A stretch of 64,000 bases of DNA from Haematococcus lacustris. Its lineage: Eukaryota > Chlorophyta > Chlorophyceae > Chlamydomonadales > Haematococcaceae. This document shows, piece by piece, positions 32,925 to 52,316 of this stretch. The DNA is taken from positions 12,055,690-12,119,689 of the forward strand of contig JASKMD010000006.1 of the NCBI GenBank assembly GCA_030144725.1, read 5' to 3'. The position numbers and the translations under genes are program-made. The notes under the pieces are model-generated. The model ran no database searches. It was not told the DNA's origin and was given only the letters and a program-made list of their open reading frames with translations. Position 1 is the stretch's first letter; the number at the start of each line of letters is the position of its first letter.

Positions 32925-35900
32925 ATGGAGGCCGTCCGCGAGGAGACCAGTGGGCAGCTGAGCGAAGACTTCGCTCTTCGTGCAAGTCTTAGGTCAACCC
33001 CTCCCTTCCAACAGAGGAGCCGACAGAGCACTCGTAACGAGCAGCCATCGATAAAGTACAAGGAAATAGAAACCTTGTCTCCATCCAGATTACAGCGAGC
33101 CCAGTCCCCCCCAAAGCCAACATTGCCAAGAAGGCAGGTCATTCGCACGTGGCAAGCAACAGCCAAAGAGCGCAACCCCCTTGCCTCCAGCTTGACAGGT
33201 GTGAACCAGATCACAAGTCACCAGCAGGTGTGGGTTGGCCCTTGACCTGGTACCTGGCCCCAGCCAGCTAGTAGACTAGCCCCCCCCAGGTTGCCGTATT
33301 AGTCCAGACACCTGCGAGGCTGGGGTGGCAGCAACATCATTGTCCACAGCTCAGCAAGTTCGTCAGTTAGTTGCCTGCTCCCTTGCATGAGTGTGTGTCC
33401 GCATTGCCTGCACCCAGGTCCTGGACGAGCCGGCAAGTATGGCGAGCTGCAGGGCGACTCCGGTGGCCGGTATGAGGGCGAGGTGCTGGCAGGCAGGCCC
33501 CACGGCTCAGGCCGCTACCTGCTGCCCAAGGTCAGCTGTCGGTTCAGGCGCTAAGTGCTGTGGCACCCAGCCTTCACCCTGGGCACAAGCCTGCTCTAGG
33601 GTGCATTGCCTAGCCAGCACGTTATCATGTGTGTCCTACAGCAATACTGACCAGCACATGCCATGACATGATGACGATTGCCACTTTATGTTATGGGATT
33701 GCTTGGTGTGTGTGGACCATGTCATTATGGGGACCAGCAGCGATGTCTTGCCTTACTTCAGACTAGGTAGCTGTGGTCCAGCGTGTGTGGCCCTGCCGAC
33801 GCCAGGGGTTGCACCGCGGCCATGGACAGCTGCATGGCCGTGTCAGTGTGTGTGTGTATGTGCGTTTGGTGGTGTGCCTGGCTGCCGGTGCAGAATGACG
33901 GCAGCGACCATATGGTGGTGCAGTACGAGGGCGATTGGGTGCAGGTGGGGCTGGCAGTGCGGGGCAGGGCAGTGCACTTGGTGGGCATGGGGTATACCCC
34001 TGAGCCTTAGGCTGTGGCCACAGGCCCCATCAACCTGCAAGCATGCCGGTTTGGGCACATGATGCGCTGTGGGGATGCTGCGGTGGGGATGTGGTGGGAT
34101 GGGTGTGCTTTAACCAGGGTCGACTATCATGACAGGTGGCAACGTGGGCAGGTTGCAGCGCAGGCGCAATTCCCACACTCATTGCACTTGCCTCCTTAAC
34201 ACAGGAGCTCCTGTGCCCTGGCTCCTCTGCCTGACCTGAGCTGACCTGGCCTGCTGCAGCCTGCCCACCTAATGCAAGGCAGAGATGCCCACCTCCAGCC
34301 CACTCCACTCCGTGTTATCACCCACCATGCATGTGTCACACACAAAGGGGAGGTGTGACCACTGCAGGTCTCACACCAGGGCATGTGTAGTGCCACACCA
34401 CACCAGGCTAGCCAGCAGCAGCGTGTGTTGAACAAAGGGGAGGGGTGGGAACACTTGGTCGCACCAACCGCATCAGGAGCCCAGTTCAGCCGCCACCTGG
34501 CTAGAAGGGAGGTCAGAGGTTCCTCACTCTTTCCGATGAAGGCCACGGCTCCCACCACACCAGGCCAGCATGCAGCAGCGTGCTGCCCAATGCATGTGCG
34601 TTGACCATGCTGCCCTCAGGGTCAGCGTCAGGGTAGCGGCACTCGCTACTACGTGAATGGCGAGACCTACATCGGCCAGTTCGTGAGTAGTGCACCAGGC
34701 TAAGAAGAGGGTGGGAGGGCAGGCCGAGCTGACTGAGCTGCTTTAGTGGTGCCTGGCGCAGGCTGCTGGATTAGAAGGCGATCAGAAGACATGTCATATC
34801 CCCTAGACTGCCCTCCCTGTGTTCCTTCTGTGACTCCAGAGATTTGACCCTGCCCAGGGTTACTCTATTCTTTGTGGTGTTTTGTCTCCTTTCTCTGTTT
34901 CCGGTGATTTCTTGCTCGTTGCCTGCCGCAGCTGCCATACAGCTGCCGCGGTGGTGGAAGTGGTGGTGGCTGCTGCTGGTGCGGGTGCTGCTGCCGCTGC
35001 AGGTGGCCAACATCAGGCATGGGGAGGGGCGCTACATGTTTGCCAATGGGGACATGTATGCGGGTCAGTGGGTGGATGACAGGCGCACCGGGCGGGGCAT
35101 CTACTTCTCAGCCAACGGCGATATCTTTGTTGGTGAGCTCCGGGGCCAGCCCTTCCGCGGGTTTTGTGGCCCCTAGCTGCATCATGCTGCCAGCTTTACA
35201 CAGCTCCACATCCACTTAGGCGCTTGCATTATAATATACTTAGGCAATTGTATAACATCATATATTGTTATGTTGTATTATGATATATCATGTTATATTA
35301 TTTCACGACAGTGTTGGCATGTCTACCACCTGTCAGCATGTCGCGCATCCGCCCTGCGCCCCACTCACCACCCCCTGTGCTGGCTCAGCCTCATAGAGCG
35401 CACCCACCTTCACTGTCAGCAAGGCAGGGGCGGACGACATCCCACACCCCACCCCAACGAGCCCTCCAATCATTAGAGACCAGGCCCAGCTGCCCCACCC
35501 TCCTCAAGTCAAAGGTCCCCAGACCAGACCCCAGCTGCTCCCCTCAACAGACCCGCCTGCCAGGGTCACTTGCATTCGCTGAGCCTGCAGCTGTTGTGTC
35601 ATGGCCTCCGTGTCAGTCACAGCTGGGGCTGGCTAAGCATGGCGCTGAGCCTGCTGAGGCCAAGGGCCTAGCGATGCAGCTGTGCTGGCTGTGGCCAGCC
35701 GCCCGCCCTGGTCCTGGCCCTGTGTCCTGCAGGCAGCTTCATCCGGGACCGCAAGGAGGGCATGGGCACCCTGTACATGATCAACCGGCAGCGCAAGTAC
35801 GTGGCGGAGTACCTGAACGGCGCGCCCCAGTGCGGCACTGTGCTGCAGCTGGAGGATCAGGACCTGGAGCCGCTGAGGGGGCAGCTGGCCGGCCTGGCTC

Positions 35901-37954
35901 TCACTCAGAAGCTGGAGCTGGCAGCAGCAGGTCTGGCCAGGGCAGGGCAGGCCAGAGGGGCAGGGTGGGGTAGGGAAGGTGGACAGGGCGACAGGGCGGA
36001 GCCAAGCCCACGGCCTAGCCCACAGCCACAGCTACTTCACATCAGCACGCCAGCTCCACTGCTATACACCGTGGTTGACCCTCCGATGCTGGTCAGCCCT
36101 GTACATGGGTTAGGTACGGCCATGCTGCCTTCGGCTGGTCCCGCTGGCCATTGTCACCTGTCAGCATGTGACGGCATCTGAGCACTGACACTAATACTCT
36201 GCAAGAAAGAAAGACTTCGCCCTCGCTGTTGAACACGCACAAATGGAATAGAGTAGCCTCAGGGCATGCCCTTGCTACCTCCCTCTCATCAAGACCTGGA
36301 CACTGCATCCATGGCTGGCTCTAGCTCAGACACGGAGGGTGCAGCAGTGCAGCCACGCAAGTCTACACACACTGAGTCATGCAGGGCAGCCGGACCCTCC
36401 AGCCCCACAAACTCCAGTTACCTGCCCTGCCCTGCGGGTCTGCCCTGCCTTGCCCTGTCTGATACTTTGGGTGCTCACAGCCAACGGGCAAAGGTGCATC
36501 CAGCTATCCACTCCCTGCCCTGCTGGGCCCCACGACTACACACGCACAAATGGCTTTGGCTCTCTAGTACACAGTGCTGACATGCCGATGTTGTGGTTCA
36601 CCCTGCAAGGCGCACCTCACCCAACTTGCCGGGCCTTGACTGTTGTGTTGTGTGGCGGCAGGCCAAACGCCTGCGGCGCTGCCTGAGCTGCAGCTGGAGC
36701 AGCCCAACAAGGTTTTGGGCGCACAGGTGGTTGCGGTGCGGCGTCAGCGGGCCACCTCCACCAACGCGGCCATGCGCAGCGTGCAGGCCAACAGCGGCAC
36801 GCTCAGCGACAAGGACCTGGAGATGCTGCGCCACTCTTTCACACTGATGGCAGGTGGGGCAGCCGACAGTGGCACCCCATGGCCAGGGCCTACCTAGCCA
36901 TAGCCCTGATACCTAGCCATAGCCAACCTAGCCATAGCATCAGTGTGGATACCTAGCCTGGTCACCCTCAGGTTTGTCATCCTCACAGGGTCGTCATCAT
37001 CAGCCATATAGCCTCATCACCATAACCTGCTCACCTGCTCACCTTCACGGTTGCCCTGCATTGCTTGCTTGGCCTGCCTTGCCCTGTATCGCTCCAGTAG
37101 GCAGTATCACGATGCAAACGTCGCTCAGAACTGGTTTGTGACCATCAGCGTCTGTCTGTATGTCGGGCTTGGCAGACCTGCTTGTTGTACCTTGCCCCGC
37201 GTTGCTGTAGCATCAGTCCAGTGTCCCTCCATTTGACTGCTTAGTCCCTCCAAAGCCCTGTTCGTACCCTTGCTAAATGCCCACCCGCCTTCGCTCCTCT
37301 GCAGCGGGTGACAGCCCTAGCGTGGGACTTTTGCCGCACCAGCTGCGCGAGCTGTGCGTGATGGCGGGCTTGGACCCGGCAGCCGAGGCCACCCGGCTGC
37401 TGGTCGCGGCGCTGGTGGCGCGTAAAGAGGCAGGCAGCGGCCGCATCTCCTTCGACAGCTGCATGAAGGTGGCGCTGCACTTTCGGGAAAAGGTGGGCGC
37501 ACTGGCAACGCATTGGTAAGTGGCGTAAGAGAGCGTGGGAAGGCTTGACATCAGCCGTTGACTGCCCCTGCCCCTGCTCTGGTGCCCTGCACAGTCAGAG
37601 GTGGACCTTGCCTTGGAACGTGAGGAGGAGGAGGCGCTGGCCGCACACTGCGCCAGCCTGGCCGCCACACAGCGCATGCACTCAGGCTTGGAGGAGGCCA
37701 GCAGCCAGGCTGAGGAGGGGCTGGGGCCAGCCGCAGCAGAGCAGCCACACACTGGGCTGGAGGGGGAGGAGTATGAGGGGGAGGAGCAGGGGGGTGGGGT
37801 GGCTGGTGACTGGGGGGAGGGGCAAGGGGAAGGGGCTGCAGGGGAGGAGGGTCATGGCCAGGTGGACAGCCAGCCTGCGGTCCAGCAAGCAGACGAGGCC
37901 CAAGGGGGCCTGAGGGCAGCGGCAGAGAAGTCAATGGAGGCAGGCCAGGGCTGA
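32925..37954 (+). CDS. MORN-repeat protein, probably flagellar or membrane-linked (nine exons, 522 aa)
   Basis: Exons 32925-33198, 33418-33530, 33894-33944, 34620-34682, 35003-35132, 35733-35930, 36662-36853, 37305-37492 and 37595-37954 join in phase to 1569 nt. After a basic N-terminus (about 90 aa) come MORN units: GRYEGEVLAGRPHGSGRY, VVQYEGDW, GQRQGSGTRYYVNGETYIGQ, RHGEGRYMFANGDMYAGQW, DRRTGRGIYFSANGDIFVG, and a weaker DRKEGMGTLYMINRQRKYVA. The C-terminal half has SDKDLEMLRHSFTLMAG and ARKEAGSGRISFDSCMKV, similar to a degenerate EF-hand pair, and an acidic Gly/Glu tail. MORN proteins bind lipids or build axonemal complexes such as radial spokes. Orthology to a named protein cannot be fixed by eye. 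The last exon has an inverted partial copy at 54.8 kb. Confidence 0.85.
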
Positions 37955-38307
37955 CGGGCTGTATGCTAGCAGTACAAGTGTGTATCATGCATGTGCATGC
38001 GGTATGTGCATGACGAACGTAACCATGCATGATATTGGTAGAATGTATGGTAAATGCGACCAGTGCTGGTTGCAGTCTAACGGAGCGCATTTGTGCGTGA
38101 AAATGTGGTTCGTGGTGTGCTGGAATTGGTGAACTTGGCTGGGCAACGGCCGAACCAGCTGGAGGTTTTCGCTAATCATCAAGCAATTATTCTTCCCGTT
38201 CAGTCACCCATGTTCTCATGCCTCCGGCCTAAACCAGTGAGCTTCAAGCGGTGGGGTGTGCAGATCCGCACATCCAGCGGTCTGGCTGGATCAGATGTGG
38301 CTCACCT

Positions 38308-38753
38308 GGGTTGCCCAACCATAACCAGCGGTATGCCAGAAGAGACTTGCAGTGCAAATGCAACACAGATTGCAGAGCCTAGAGGGAAATCACACTCGAA
38401 TGGCGTGCAAGTGCCGGAGTCCATGCAGAACAAGCCGTTTCCGCGTTCGGAGCTGTCCAGTTCTCAGGTTTCTCGATGTGCACAGTGTTGGCTAACAACC
38501 TCATTTGGGCGGACCCCGATGAACTCGCAGCTGCTCTGCCTGTCGATGCCGTGTTGCACACCACGCGGAGTTGAGCAGGTCAGGAGCTTGTGGTGGGTCA
38601 GGTCTGCTTTCATCAATTTTCAGGATCACAACCATCACGTCCACACTGCACACTAAAACGAGGCCGCTGCCCAGCCCAACAGTTGCAGTAAAACCCCACC
38701 GCCTGCAACACAGAATGTGTACCCGAACATGGGATGATTACATGGCATATTAG
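38308..38753 (+). repeat. 446-bp direct repeat, left copy
   Basis: Identical, as far as I can read, to 41702-42147 (offset 3394). It begins GGGTTGCCCAACCATAACC and ends CATGGCATATTAG. The two copies exactly bracket the LINE sequence. Confidence 0.9.
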
Positions 38754-41701
38754 TGGTGATGTGGCTTACACCGCTTAAGCCGTCAGCCGTTAGGCTGCTA
38801 GGCCGCCCTCCCCCTCTAGGGGTTCGGGACTTTCTGTAACGCACTTCAAAGCAAGGTGCACAAACAAAGGTGCACATGGGCTCAACATGAAGTCATGCAA
38901 ATTCTCATTATTGTTCTGTAAAGTCATGGCAAACTCCGGCTGCTCCCTGATGGAACTCGTGGCAGTGCACTCAAAGATGAAATGCATGGCGTCATCCACT
39001 ACCCCCTCTGTGCATCTGGTGCATGTGCGATCAATGAAAGTTACCCCCTCAAACCGAGCCTTCTCCACCCCCAGACCACTGTTGCCTAACCTGAACCTAG
39101 TCAAGCTCGTGCGAACTTCTGTAGATAGTTGTCTGTTAAGCAGGTGTGGTGCCATGTGATTGATGCCAATGCCGTCCCCATGCTTGAACCATGCAGCATA
39201 CGAACATCTCTCCCGATGCACCGTCTCAGGCAATCTAGGGTCTCCCTCAAACCCAACCCAACGCCTCCCCCACCTCTCGAGCCACTTCACTTCCATAGCC
39301 TTGGTGCCTAGGACCATGTCCGGGCTCAAGGTGAACTCACCCCCCATCAGCTCTCTGGCGGCAAGCTGGAACTGAGCACTCCAGCTGGCCTGGCAACCCC
39401 TGCCTAACTCCACATCTGCCTTGATGACCCTCATTAGCAGATCACTGTGGGATAGTTTGGCAGTGTTCCAGAACTTGCATGCAGCCCTAAGCCAGTAAAG
39501 TTGGAGGGGCAGCTGCCCCAACTCATGCAGCACCATCAGGCCTGACACTGAGCCACGTACCCTGGCAGCAAACCTGAGAAAGCTGAGCATGCGTGTTTGC
39601 ACTGGGTTGGAGAGCTGCATACCGTGCCCAAGGAAGGCAGTGCCCCATACCTGGCTGCCATACAGCCCTAAGGGGAGCACAAACGCTCTAATGAGGTGAC
39701 ACAGGGCATAGGGATCATGCAGGACCCCATACTCTCTAGCACGCTTGCACGCCTGGCGCATGGCGAGGAACATGCCAGCCCTCATATGAGTGGCAGCAAA
39801 AGCAGGGGTGGCGCTGGGGTTGAAGTGCATGCCTAAGTACTTGAACTCTCTCACCACAGGCAGGATCTCATGCTTGTACCCAATCCTAGGTGCTGCAGTT
39901 TGTGAGTTGCCATTGAAGACCATCACCTTTGACTTGCCCACATTGACTGTAAGGTGTTTCCTGTCTGCAAAGCCTTGAAGCTGGCAGACCAGCCGCTGCA
40001 GCCCGTGGGGCGAGGTGCTCACCAGGGTCAAGTCATCAGCATACATGAAGTGGGTGACAGGTGTGCCTTGCACCCTCACAGCATCAACAGGACCCAGGAA
40101 CTCCTTACTAATGTCGTGAACATAGAGAGCAAACAGGAGTGGGCTGATGGGGCAGCCTTGCTTGACACCTTGGTCCGGAATCACTGGGGGGGTGCGGTGG
40201 GGGCCATCTATCAGCACATAGCTATCATCCCTATACAGACCCTCCAGGCAGGCAAGCAAGGGCTGTGGCAGCTTGACCCCAACCCGTAAGTGCTCCCACA
40301 ATTGTTGTCGAGGTATGTGGTCATAGGCCTGTTTGAAGTCAATGAAGGCAGTGTAAAGCTTGCGGTGCTTGGCATCTGCGCTAGCCTTTTGAGCGTGGAC
40401 AAGATGGCGCAGAATGAACATGGGTTGCATGGTGCTGCGTCCCGGGATGAACCCAAACTGCTCAGCTGGCAGCACTTTGTGTGTCATGCACCAGGCAGTC
40501 AGCACGTGCCGCAAGACGTTAGCATACAGGCGGTACAACACACTACTCACAGCAAGCATTCTGTACTTGTTGGGGTCTGTGGGGTCTGTGTCCTTGAAGA
40601 GGGGGCTGATCCTAGCTACCTTCCAAGCCGCTGGGATACACCCAGTGCGCATCATGCTGTGAAACCATGTGGCAAGCAGAGGGAGCAACAAGTATGTGGT
40701 AACACCCTCCTCAACTGTGCGGGCGTGCTTGATGAAGGGGGCTGGGACCCCATCCAGGCCAGGTGCTGTGTCATTGTTGAGTTCACGAAGTTGTGCTTGA
40801 ACAATGGATGTGATGTTGTCAAGATGGGGCAGCTCATAGGTAGGTGCATGTGTTGTGACAGGGGCAGGGGCAGGGACAGAGTGAGGTCTGCCTCTCCCAA
40901 GAGGGACGGCTTGCAAATGGGCAGGCACAGCTTGCCTGGTCCAGGCTGGCTCAGGGATCACATCAGGTGCTTCATGTGCCGCAATGGTGGTTGTGAAGTA
41001 GGCCTGCAGATGCTGATGCCACTTGTCAATGGGAACCATGGACTGCTGGCGTGCGTGCTTGACTCGGAGCATCTTGAGTGCATCCCCAGGGTTGTGCTTG
41101 AGCATGTCTAGAAGCTTGGCAGCTCTGTGCTTGGACCACGCAGACTTAGCTCTCGCAACCAGCCTCCTATAGGCCTGCTTTCTAGCCCTGTAAAGGTGCA
41201 AAGCCTCCCCGCTACGCAGAGCCTGCCAGAGTGCGGCTTTAGCCTCCTTGCATGACCGGTCAAACCAGGCAGGCTTAACTGTGGTGTGCTTGTCAACGCG
41301 TGCCAGCGGGCAGAGCCTTGGCTTGAGCATCCCCGCACTGCCCGCAGCCCGTGATATGATGTCATGCACAAAGCGGTTGATGGAGTCAGGGTGTGTGCCT
41401 TGCTCAACAGCCTGCTGGACAGCCATGACCTCCTCTTCCAAGGCAATAAGGGCACCCACATACCGTGCAGCCTGATCTGGCTTCCATTGCAACTGTGGGC
41501 CAGTGTGGCAGTCAGCATTGCAGGTGTGAATGGGCGTAGTGGCTTGTGCTGGTGCCTTGAAAGACAGGGTGATGGGGGAGTGGTCAAAGTCATGACAAGC
41601 GTCGGGAAAGGAAGATGTGTGGCTCAAAGAGTAAACCGACTCAGACATGATGATGTGCTCCGTGCGGTTGATGGAGTCAGGGTGTGTGCCTTGCTCCGTG
41701 C
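38754..41701 (-). mobile_element. 5'-truncated LINE (non-LTR retrotransposon)
   Basis: The insert between the two 446-bp repeats carries one long minus-strand frame with reverse transcriptase. Its 3' end is at 38754 and its tail reads, on the minus strand, GGCTTAAGCGGTGTAAGCC. There is no poly(A). Only the last part of the endonuclease domain remains, so it is 5' truncated. The 5' border has scrambled sequence: 33 bp of its own interior (41373-41405) is repeated at 41664-41696. Confidence 0.85.
38790..41648 (-). CDS. LINE ORF2: end of endonuclease plus reverse transcriptase, 952 aa
   Basis: HDFDHSPITLSF near residue 20 fits the last motif (SDHxP) of an AP-type endonuclease. The reverse transcriptase follows: LNNDTAPGLDGVPAPFIKHA near residue 295, FIPGRSTMQ near 400, YTAFIDFKQAYDHIPR near 430, QGVKQGCPISPLLFALYVHD near 495, and FMYADDLTLVS near 535 with the catalytic aspartates. 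A C-terminal cysteine motif (CTRCTEGVVDDAMHFIFEC, near 880) is typical of LINE ORF2 tails. The frame is open throughout, so apart from truncation the copy looks young. Clade (RandI, L1-like or other) cannot be set without a tree. Confidence 0.9.
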   Translation of the reverse strand: MSESVYSLSHTSSFPDACHDFDHSPITLSFKAPAQATTPIHTCNADCHTGPQLQWKPDQAARYVGALIALEEEVMAVQQAVEQGTHPDSINRFVHDIISRAAGSAGMLKPRLCPLARVDKHTTVKPAWFDRSCKEAKAALWQALRSGEALHLYRARKQAYRRLVARAKSAWSKHRAAKLLDMLKHNPGDALKMLRVKHARQQSMVPIDKWHQHLQAYFTTTIAAHEAPDVIPEPAWTRQAVPAHLQAVPLGRGRPHSVPAPAPVTTHAPTYELPHLDNITSIVQAQLRELNNDTAPGLDGVPAPFIKHARTVEEGVTTYLLLPLLATWFHSMMRTGCIPAAWKVARISPLFKDTDPTDPNKYRMLAVSSVLYRLYANVLRHVLTAWCMTHKVLPAEQFGFIPGRSTMQPMFILRHLVHAQKASADAKHRKLYTAFIDFKQAYDHIPRQQLWEHLRVGVKLPQPLLACLEGLYRDDSYVLIDGPHRTPPVIPDQGVKQGCPISPLLFALYVHDISKEFLGPVDAVRVQGTPVTHFMYADDLTLVSTSPHGLQRLVCQLQGFADRKHLTVNVGKSKVMVFNGNSQTAAPRIGYKHEILPVVREFKYLGMHFNPSATPAFAATHMRAGMFLAMRQACKRAREYGVLHDPYALCHLIRAFVLPLGLYGSQVWGTAFLGHGMQLSNPVQTRMLSFLRFAARVRGSVSGLMVLHELGQLPLQLYWLRAACKFWNTAKLSHSDLLMRVIKADVELGRGCQASWSAQFQLAARELMGGEFTLSPDMVLGTKAMEVKWLERWGRRWVGFEGDPRLPETVHRERCSYAAWFKHGDGIGINHMAPHLLNRQLSTEVRTSLTRFRLGNSGLGVEKARFEGVTFIDRTCTRCTEGVVDDAMHFIFECTATSSIREQPEFAMTLQNNNENLHDFMLSPCAPLFVHLALKCVTESPEPLEGEGGLAA

Positions 41702-42147
41702 GGGTTGCCCAACCATAACCAGCGGTATGCCAGAAGAGACTTGCAGTGCAAATGCAACACAGATTGCAGAGCCTAGAGGGAAATCACACTCGAATGGCGT
41801 GCAAGTGCCGGAGTCCATGCAGAACAAGCCGTTTCCGCGTTCGGAGCTGTCCAGTTCTCAGGTTTCTCGATGTGCACAGTGTTGGCTAACAACCTCATTT
41901 GGGCGGACCCCGATGAACTCGCAGCTGCTCTGCCTGTCGATGCCGTGTTGCACACCACGCGGAGTTGAGCAGGTCAGGAGCTTGTGGTGGGTCAGGTCTG
42001 CTTTCATCAATTTTCAGGATCACAACCATCACGTCCACACTGCACACTAAAACGAGGCCGCTGCCCAGCCCAACAGTTGCAGTAAAACCCCACCGCCTGC
42101 AACACAGAATGTGTACCCGAACATGGGATGATTACATGGCATATTAG
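41702..42147 (+). repeat. 446-bp direct repeat, right copy
   Basis: Second copy of 38308-38753. After CATATTAG the flanks differ (AGTGTAGG here, TGGTGATG at the LINE border), which fixes the repeat ends. Confidence 0.9.
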
Positions 42148-43465
42148 AGTGTAGGTTACGGTCCATGTGACCCATGCGACCCATGCGGTTGCAGTCCTTA
42201 CAGCTCCCTCGTCCCTCACTAGGGCCTTCATCACAGTCGGCCCACTAGGGACCACTAGGGATGGTGTGAAGCGGCTGTAGGGAGTTATGTTCCCATGCTC
42301 AAGGTGCATGGCACATGGCATGGGCGCTACCACCAAGACCATGGGTTTTCCCAGACATTCATGGAGTGATTCATTCAGCACCAGCCCAGACCCATGGAGC
42401 AGTCCAGCGGTGAGTACCTGCAGCCCACCACAATCCTTACAGCCCACAGCCTTTGCCACAGTCCAACAATGGCTGTGCTAGGCTATGCTAGGCTTTCGGC
42501 TGACCATGGACCACTGCTAGGCTTTCGGCTGACCATGGCTATGCTTGGCTTTCCGCTGACCAGCTGCCCAGCTAAACTCGCCCCAGATGGCAAGTGCTGG
42601 CTGCCGCCCGCAATGAGTGGAGTTATGTTCCCATGGCGCGCGCATGTAGCTGTTGGTACAGTCCCTGCCTGCAGTGCAACAAGATGGTGACCGCCTGCCT
42701 GACCTCTGCTCCCCTGGGCCGCCTCCTGGACTCCGCACCAGCCCAGTCATCCTGCCCCTGGTCTGTTCGTGTCCACCTGGGCTGAGGTAGCAAGGGCAGA
42801 GCAGCAGGGCGCTTGGGGCTGTCATCCATGGCTGCAAATCCATGGCTGCAAATTGGCTTGGCCCTAATCTGACAATTGACCCCTGCCCCCCACCTCACTC
42901 CACCTCACTCCACTCATCCGTTTGGTCGCCTTGTGCTGGCCCCCTCACAGCCCCTGGGCCCACAGCTCATCCCTGCTTGCCCCTCCTGCTGGCAACATGA
43001 TTGCCTGGGTCGACACCAGGGGAGGGCAGCAGCCCTAAAGCAGCCCCGCCCCACCCTGCCTTGGGCCCAGGGAGGGTCCATGCCATGCCAGCACCCTCCT
43101 CCACCTGGCAGCAGCCCACACCCCCCTGGCTGCCCTCTCCCCCTGCCCTTGCTGTGAGCTGTCAACATGCCTCAAAGCAGCTACTGACCTGCCAAGGCGC
43201 TCCGCCCCCCAGCCCCCCTGCCCGCACCCTGCCGGCAGGGCGCAGGGTGCGCTGAGGAGGAGGTTCCTTAACCACCTTGGCCCCTGTGAGCGCCTCTGGC
43301 TCCTTTGGCTCCTTCACCAGCTGGCCACCTTGGCCCCCTGCCTGCCTGCCTGCCTGCCTGCCTGATTGGCTGCTTGGCTGCTTGGCTGCCTGCCTGCTTG
43401 GCTGCCTGCCTGCTTGGCTGCTTGGCTGTGAGAGCTGTGAGGCCCTGATGCTGCCACGGCCTGGG
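42148..43465. other. Intergenic; repeat copy and simple repeats
   Basis: 42195-42380 is a Fanzor-associated end (CCCTCACTAGGGCC, GACCACTAGGGATGG, GAGTTATGTTCCCATGC). 42475-42555 repeats CTAGGCTTTCGGCTGACC. 43338-43430 is a CCTG/CTTGGCTG simple repeat. The part next to 43466 is the 3' untranslated region of actin. No other gene seen. Confidence 0.55.
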
Positions 43466-50700
<7,235 letters not shown>

Positions 50701-52316
50701 TGTGCCCCGCAAGTCAAAGTATCTGAACCGGCACTCTGATCACGAGCAAGCCGTCCCAGCAGGGTGTAGCTGGCGTGCACGCCGGTCGTGACAGCAGCCC
50801 GCACGGAATACGTGGGTACAGCAGCGCCACGCCGTGGGTGCCACTAATACATGTTCGAGCTTACTCATGCAGGATCAGAAATGAAGTATCCCTATCATGG
50901 GTAGCCCCTGCACTGCTCCACGACAGGTAATGATCGGTGATACTGTGTCCCTAACCTAGGTTTGACCCCAGTCGGACGCTTCCTACTTGTGGATAAGACT
51001 TGATGCACAGATGTGGCCATTTCTGTGACCAAAACAATGCAAACGCCTGCGGCGGAGCAGCCTTTGGTCACTGACGGAGTACACCACACGTTGGTCAAAA
51101 CCATAGTGTTTAATGCACACCAATGGCCCAAAGCAGACTGGCGTTTTTTTTCATTTCATCAAGGCAGCTGTCATACCAGGCTTCTGATCACAACCACCAT
51201 CCGCATCCTCATGTTCCGCGTGGTGCATGCGGTGCGTGGCCCAGCAGCTCCTGACACTTCGCTGGCAGATGACGACGACTCGCGCCGGGCATCGAAAAGG
51301 CGACTGCACCCCTACCGATCGGAGCGGCGTTGTCGGTGACTCACGGCCGCCTGCTGAACCCGGCCAGCGGCGTGGTGCCGAGGGGGGCGCACGTCCGAGA
51401 TGTCACTGTTTCGAATGAAGTCCGCCCAGTAGCGCGGCATTAAATTGGCCATCGTCACCGGATCAGACCCGCTACGCAAAGCGGTTGGCCAACGTGACGG
51501 TGTCGTGCAACACCTCCTTAATTGCGCTCCGCGTCTTCTCGAGCTTGGGGCTGCAGCGCTGTTGCCACCGCACCGGACTCTTCCGCTGACAGCCACAGGT
51601 TTTGAAGCACGGCGGGAAACCCCTGCAGAGCTCGCCATTCATACACCGGCAGCCATGAGCCAGGTGTGGCGCTGTCAGCAGTGGGGATTGCTTCAGGCAG
51701 CGCCAATGACCAATTCTCATCCGACTGACCAGCTGACCAACTGTGTAGCGTGATGTGATGTGGTTGATGTGGTGTGACACAGAACATGACCCCGCACTCA
51801 CCCTTCAAGGCTGCTGGCAACCTGGACGTAGCGCTGGGTCCAGCACAGCCCTCACCTCATCCACCTCACCCACCAGCTCAGCCACCTGAGGTCACACGTG
51901 GTCACACCTGAGTACAGCTGTCACACCTGGTCATATCCTAGAGGGCCCCCTCCCCCCTCCCCCTCCCCCCTCCCTGCCCTCACTCCCCTTCCTTCCACCT
52001 CCCCCTCCCCCTCCCTCCCCCTACCCCGCAACCTCCCTCCTCCTCCCTACCCCTCACTCCCCCTCGCCCTCCACTCCCCCTCCCCCTCCCCCTCCCCCTC
52101 CCCCCTCACACTCGCCCTCCCCTCCCCCTCCCCCTCCCCCCTCCAACTCCACCTCCGCCTCCCCATCCCCCACCCCATCACCCACGCCATGCCCCACCCC
52201 CCGCCACGCCCCCTCCCTCACCCTCACCGCCCCCTCCCCCTCCCCTCCCCTCCCTACTGCGCAACCAGCCATCAGCCACGCCACGCCGGTGTCGTCAGCC
52301 CGTGCACTATCAACAA
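50701..52316. other. Actin upstream region and orphan exon candidates
   Basis: The actin promoter should lie at 50701-51000; I see no convincing TATA element. Two minus-strand exon-like segments have good coding character: 51895-51815 (VAELVGEVDEVRAVLD, ending in a stop after GCQQP) preceded by CCTCAG, and about 51660-51470 (KSPVRWQQRCSPKLEKTRSA, ending NRFA). The first could be an alternative last exon of the ATPase gene. 51945-52260 is a CCCCCT-type pyrimidine tract. Confidence 0.35.

Noticed and set aside
38093..38656. 187-codon plus-strand frame over the left 446-bp repeat
   Set aside because: It has no recognisable domain, starts in the intergenic region after the MORN gene, and opposite frames are equally open; kept only as part of the duplicated target sequence.
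38308..42147. LTR retrotransposon, because long direct repeats flank a reverse transcriptase
   Set aside because: The enzyme is LINE-type with an AP-endonuclease remnant. There is no gag, protease, integrase or primer-binding site, and the repeats are not TG...CA bounded.
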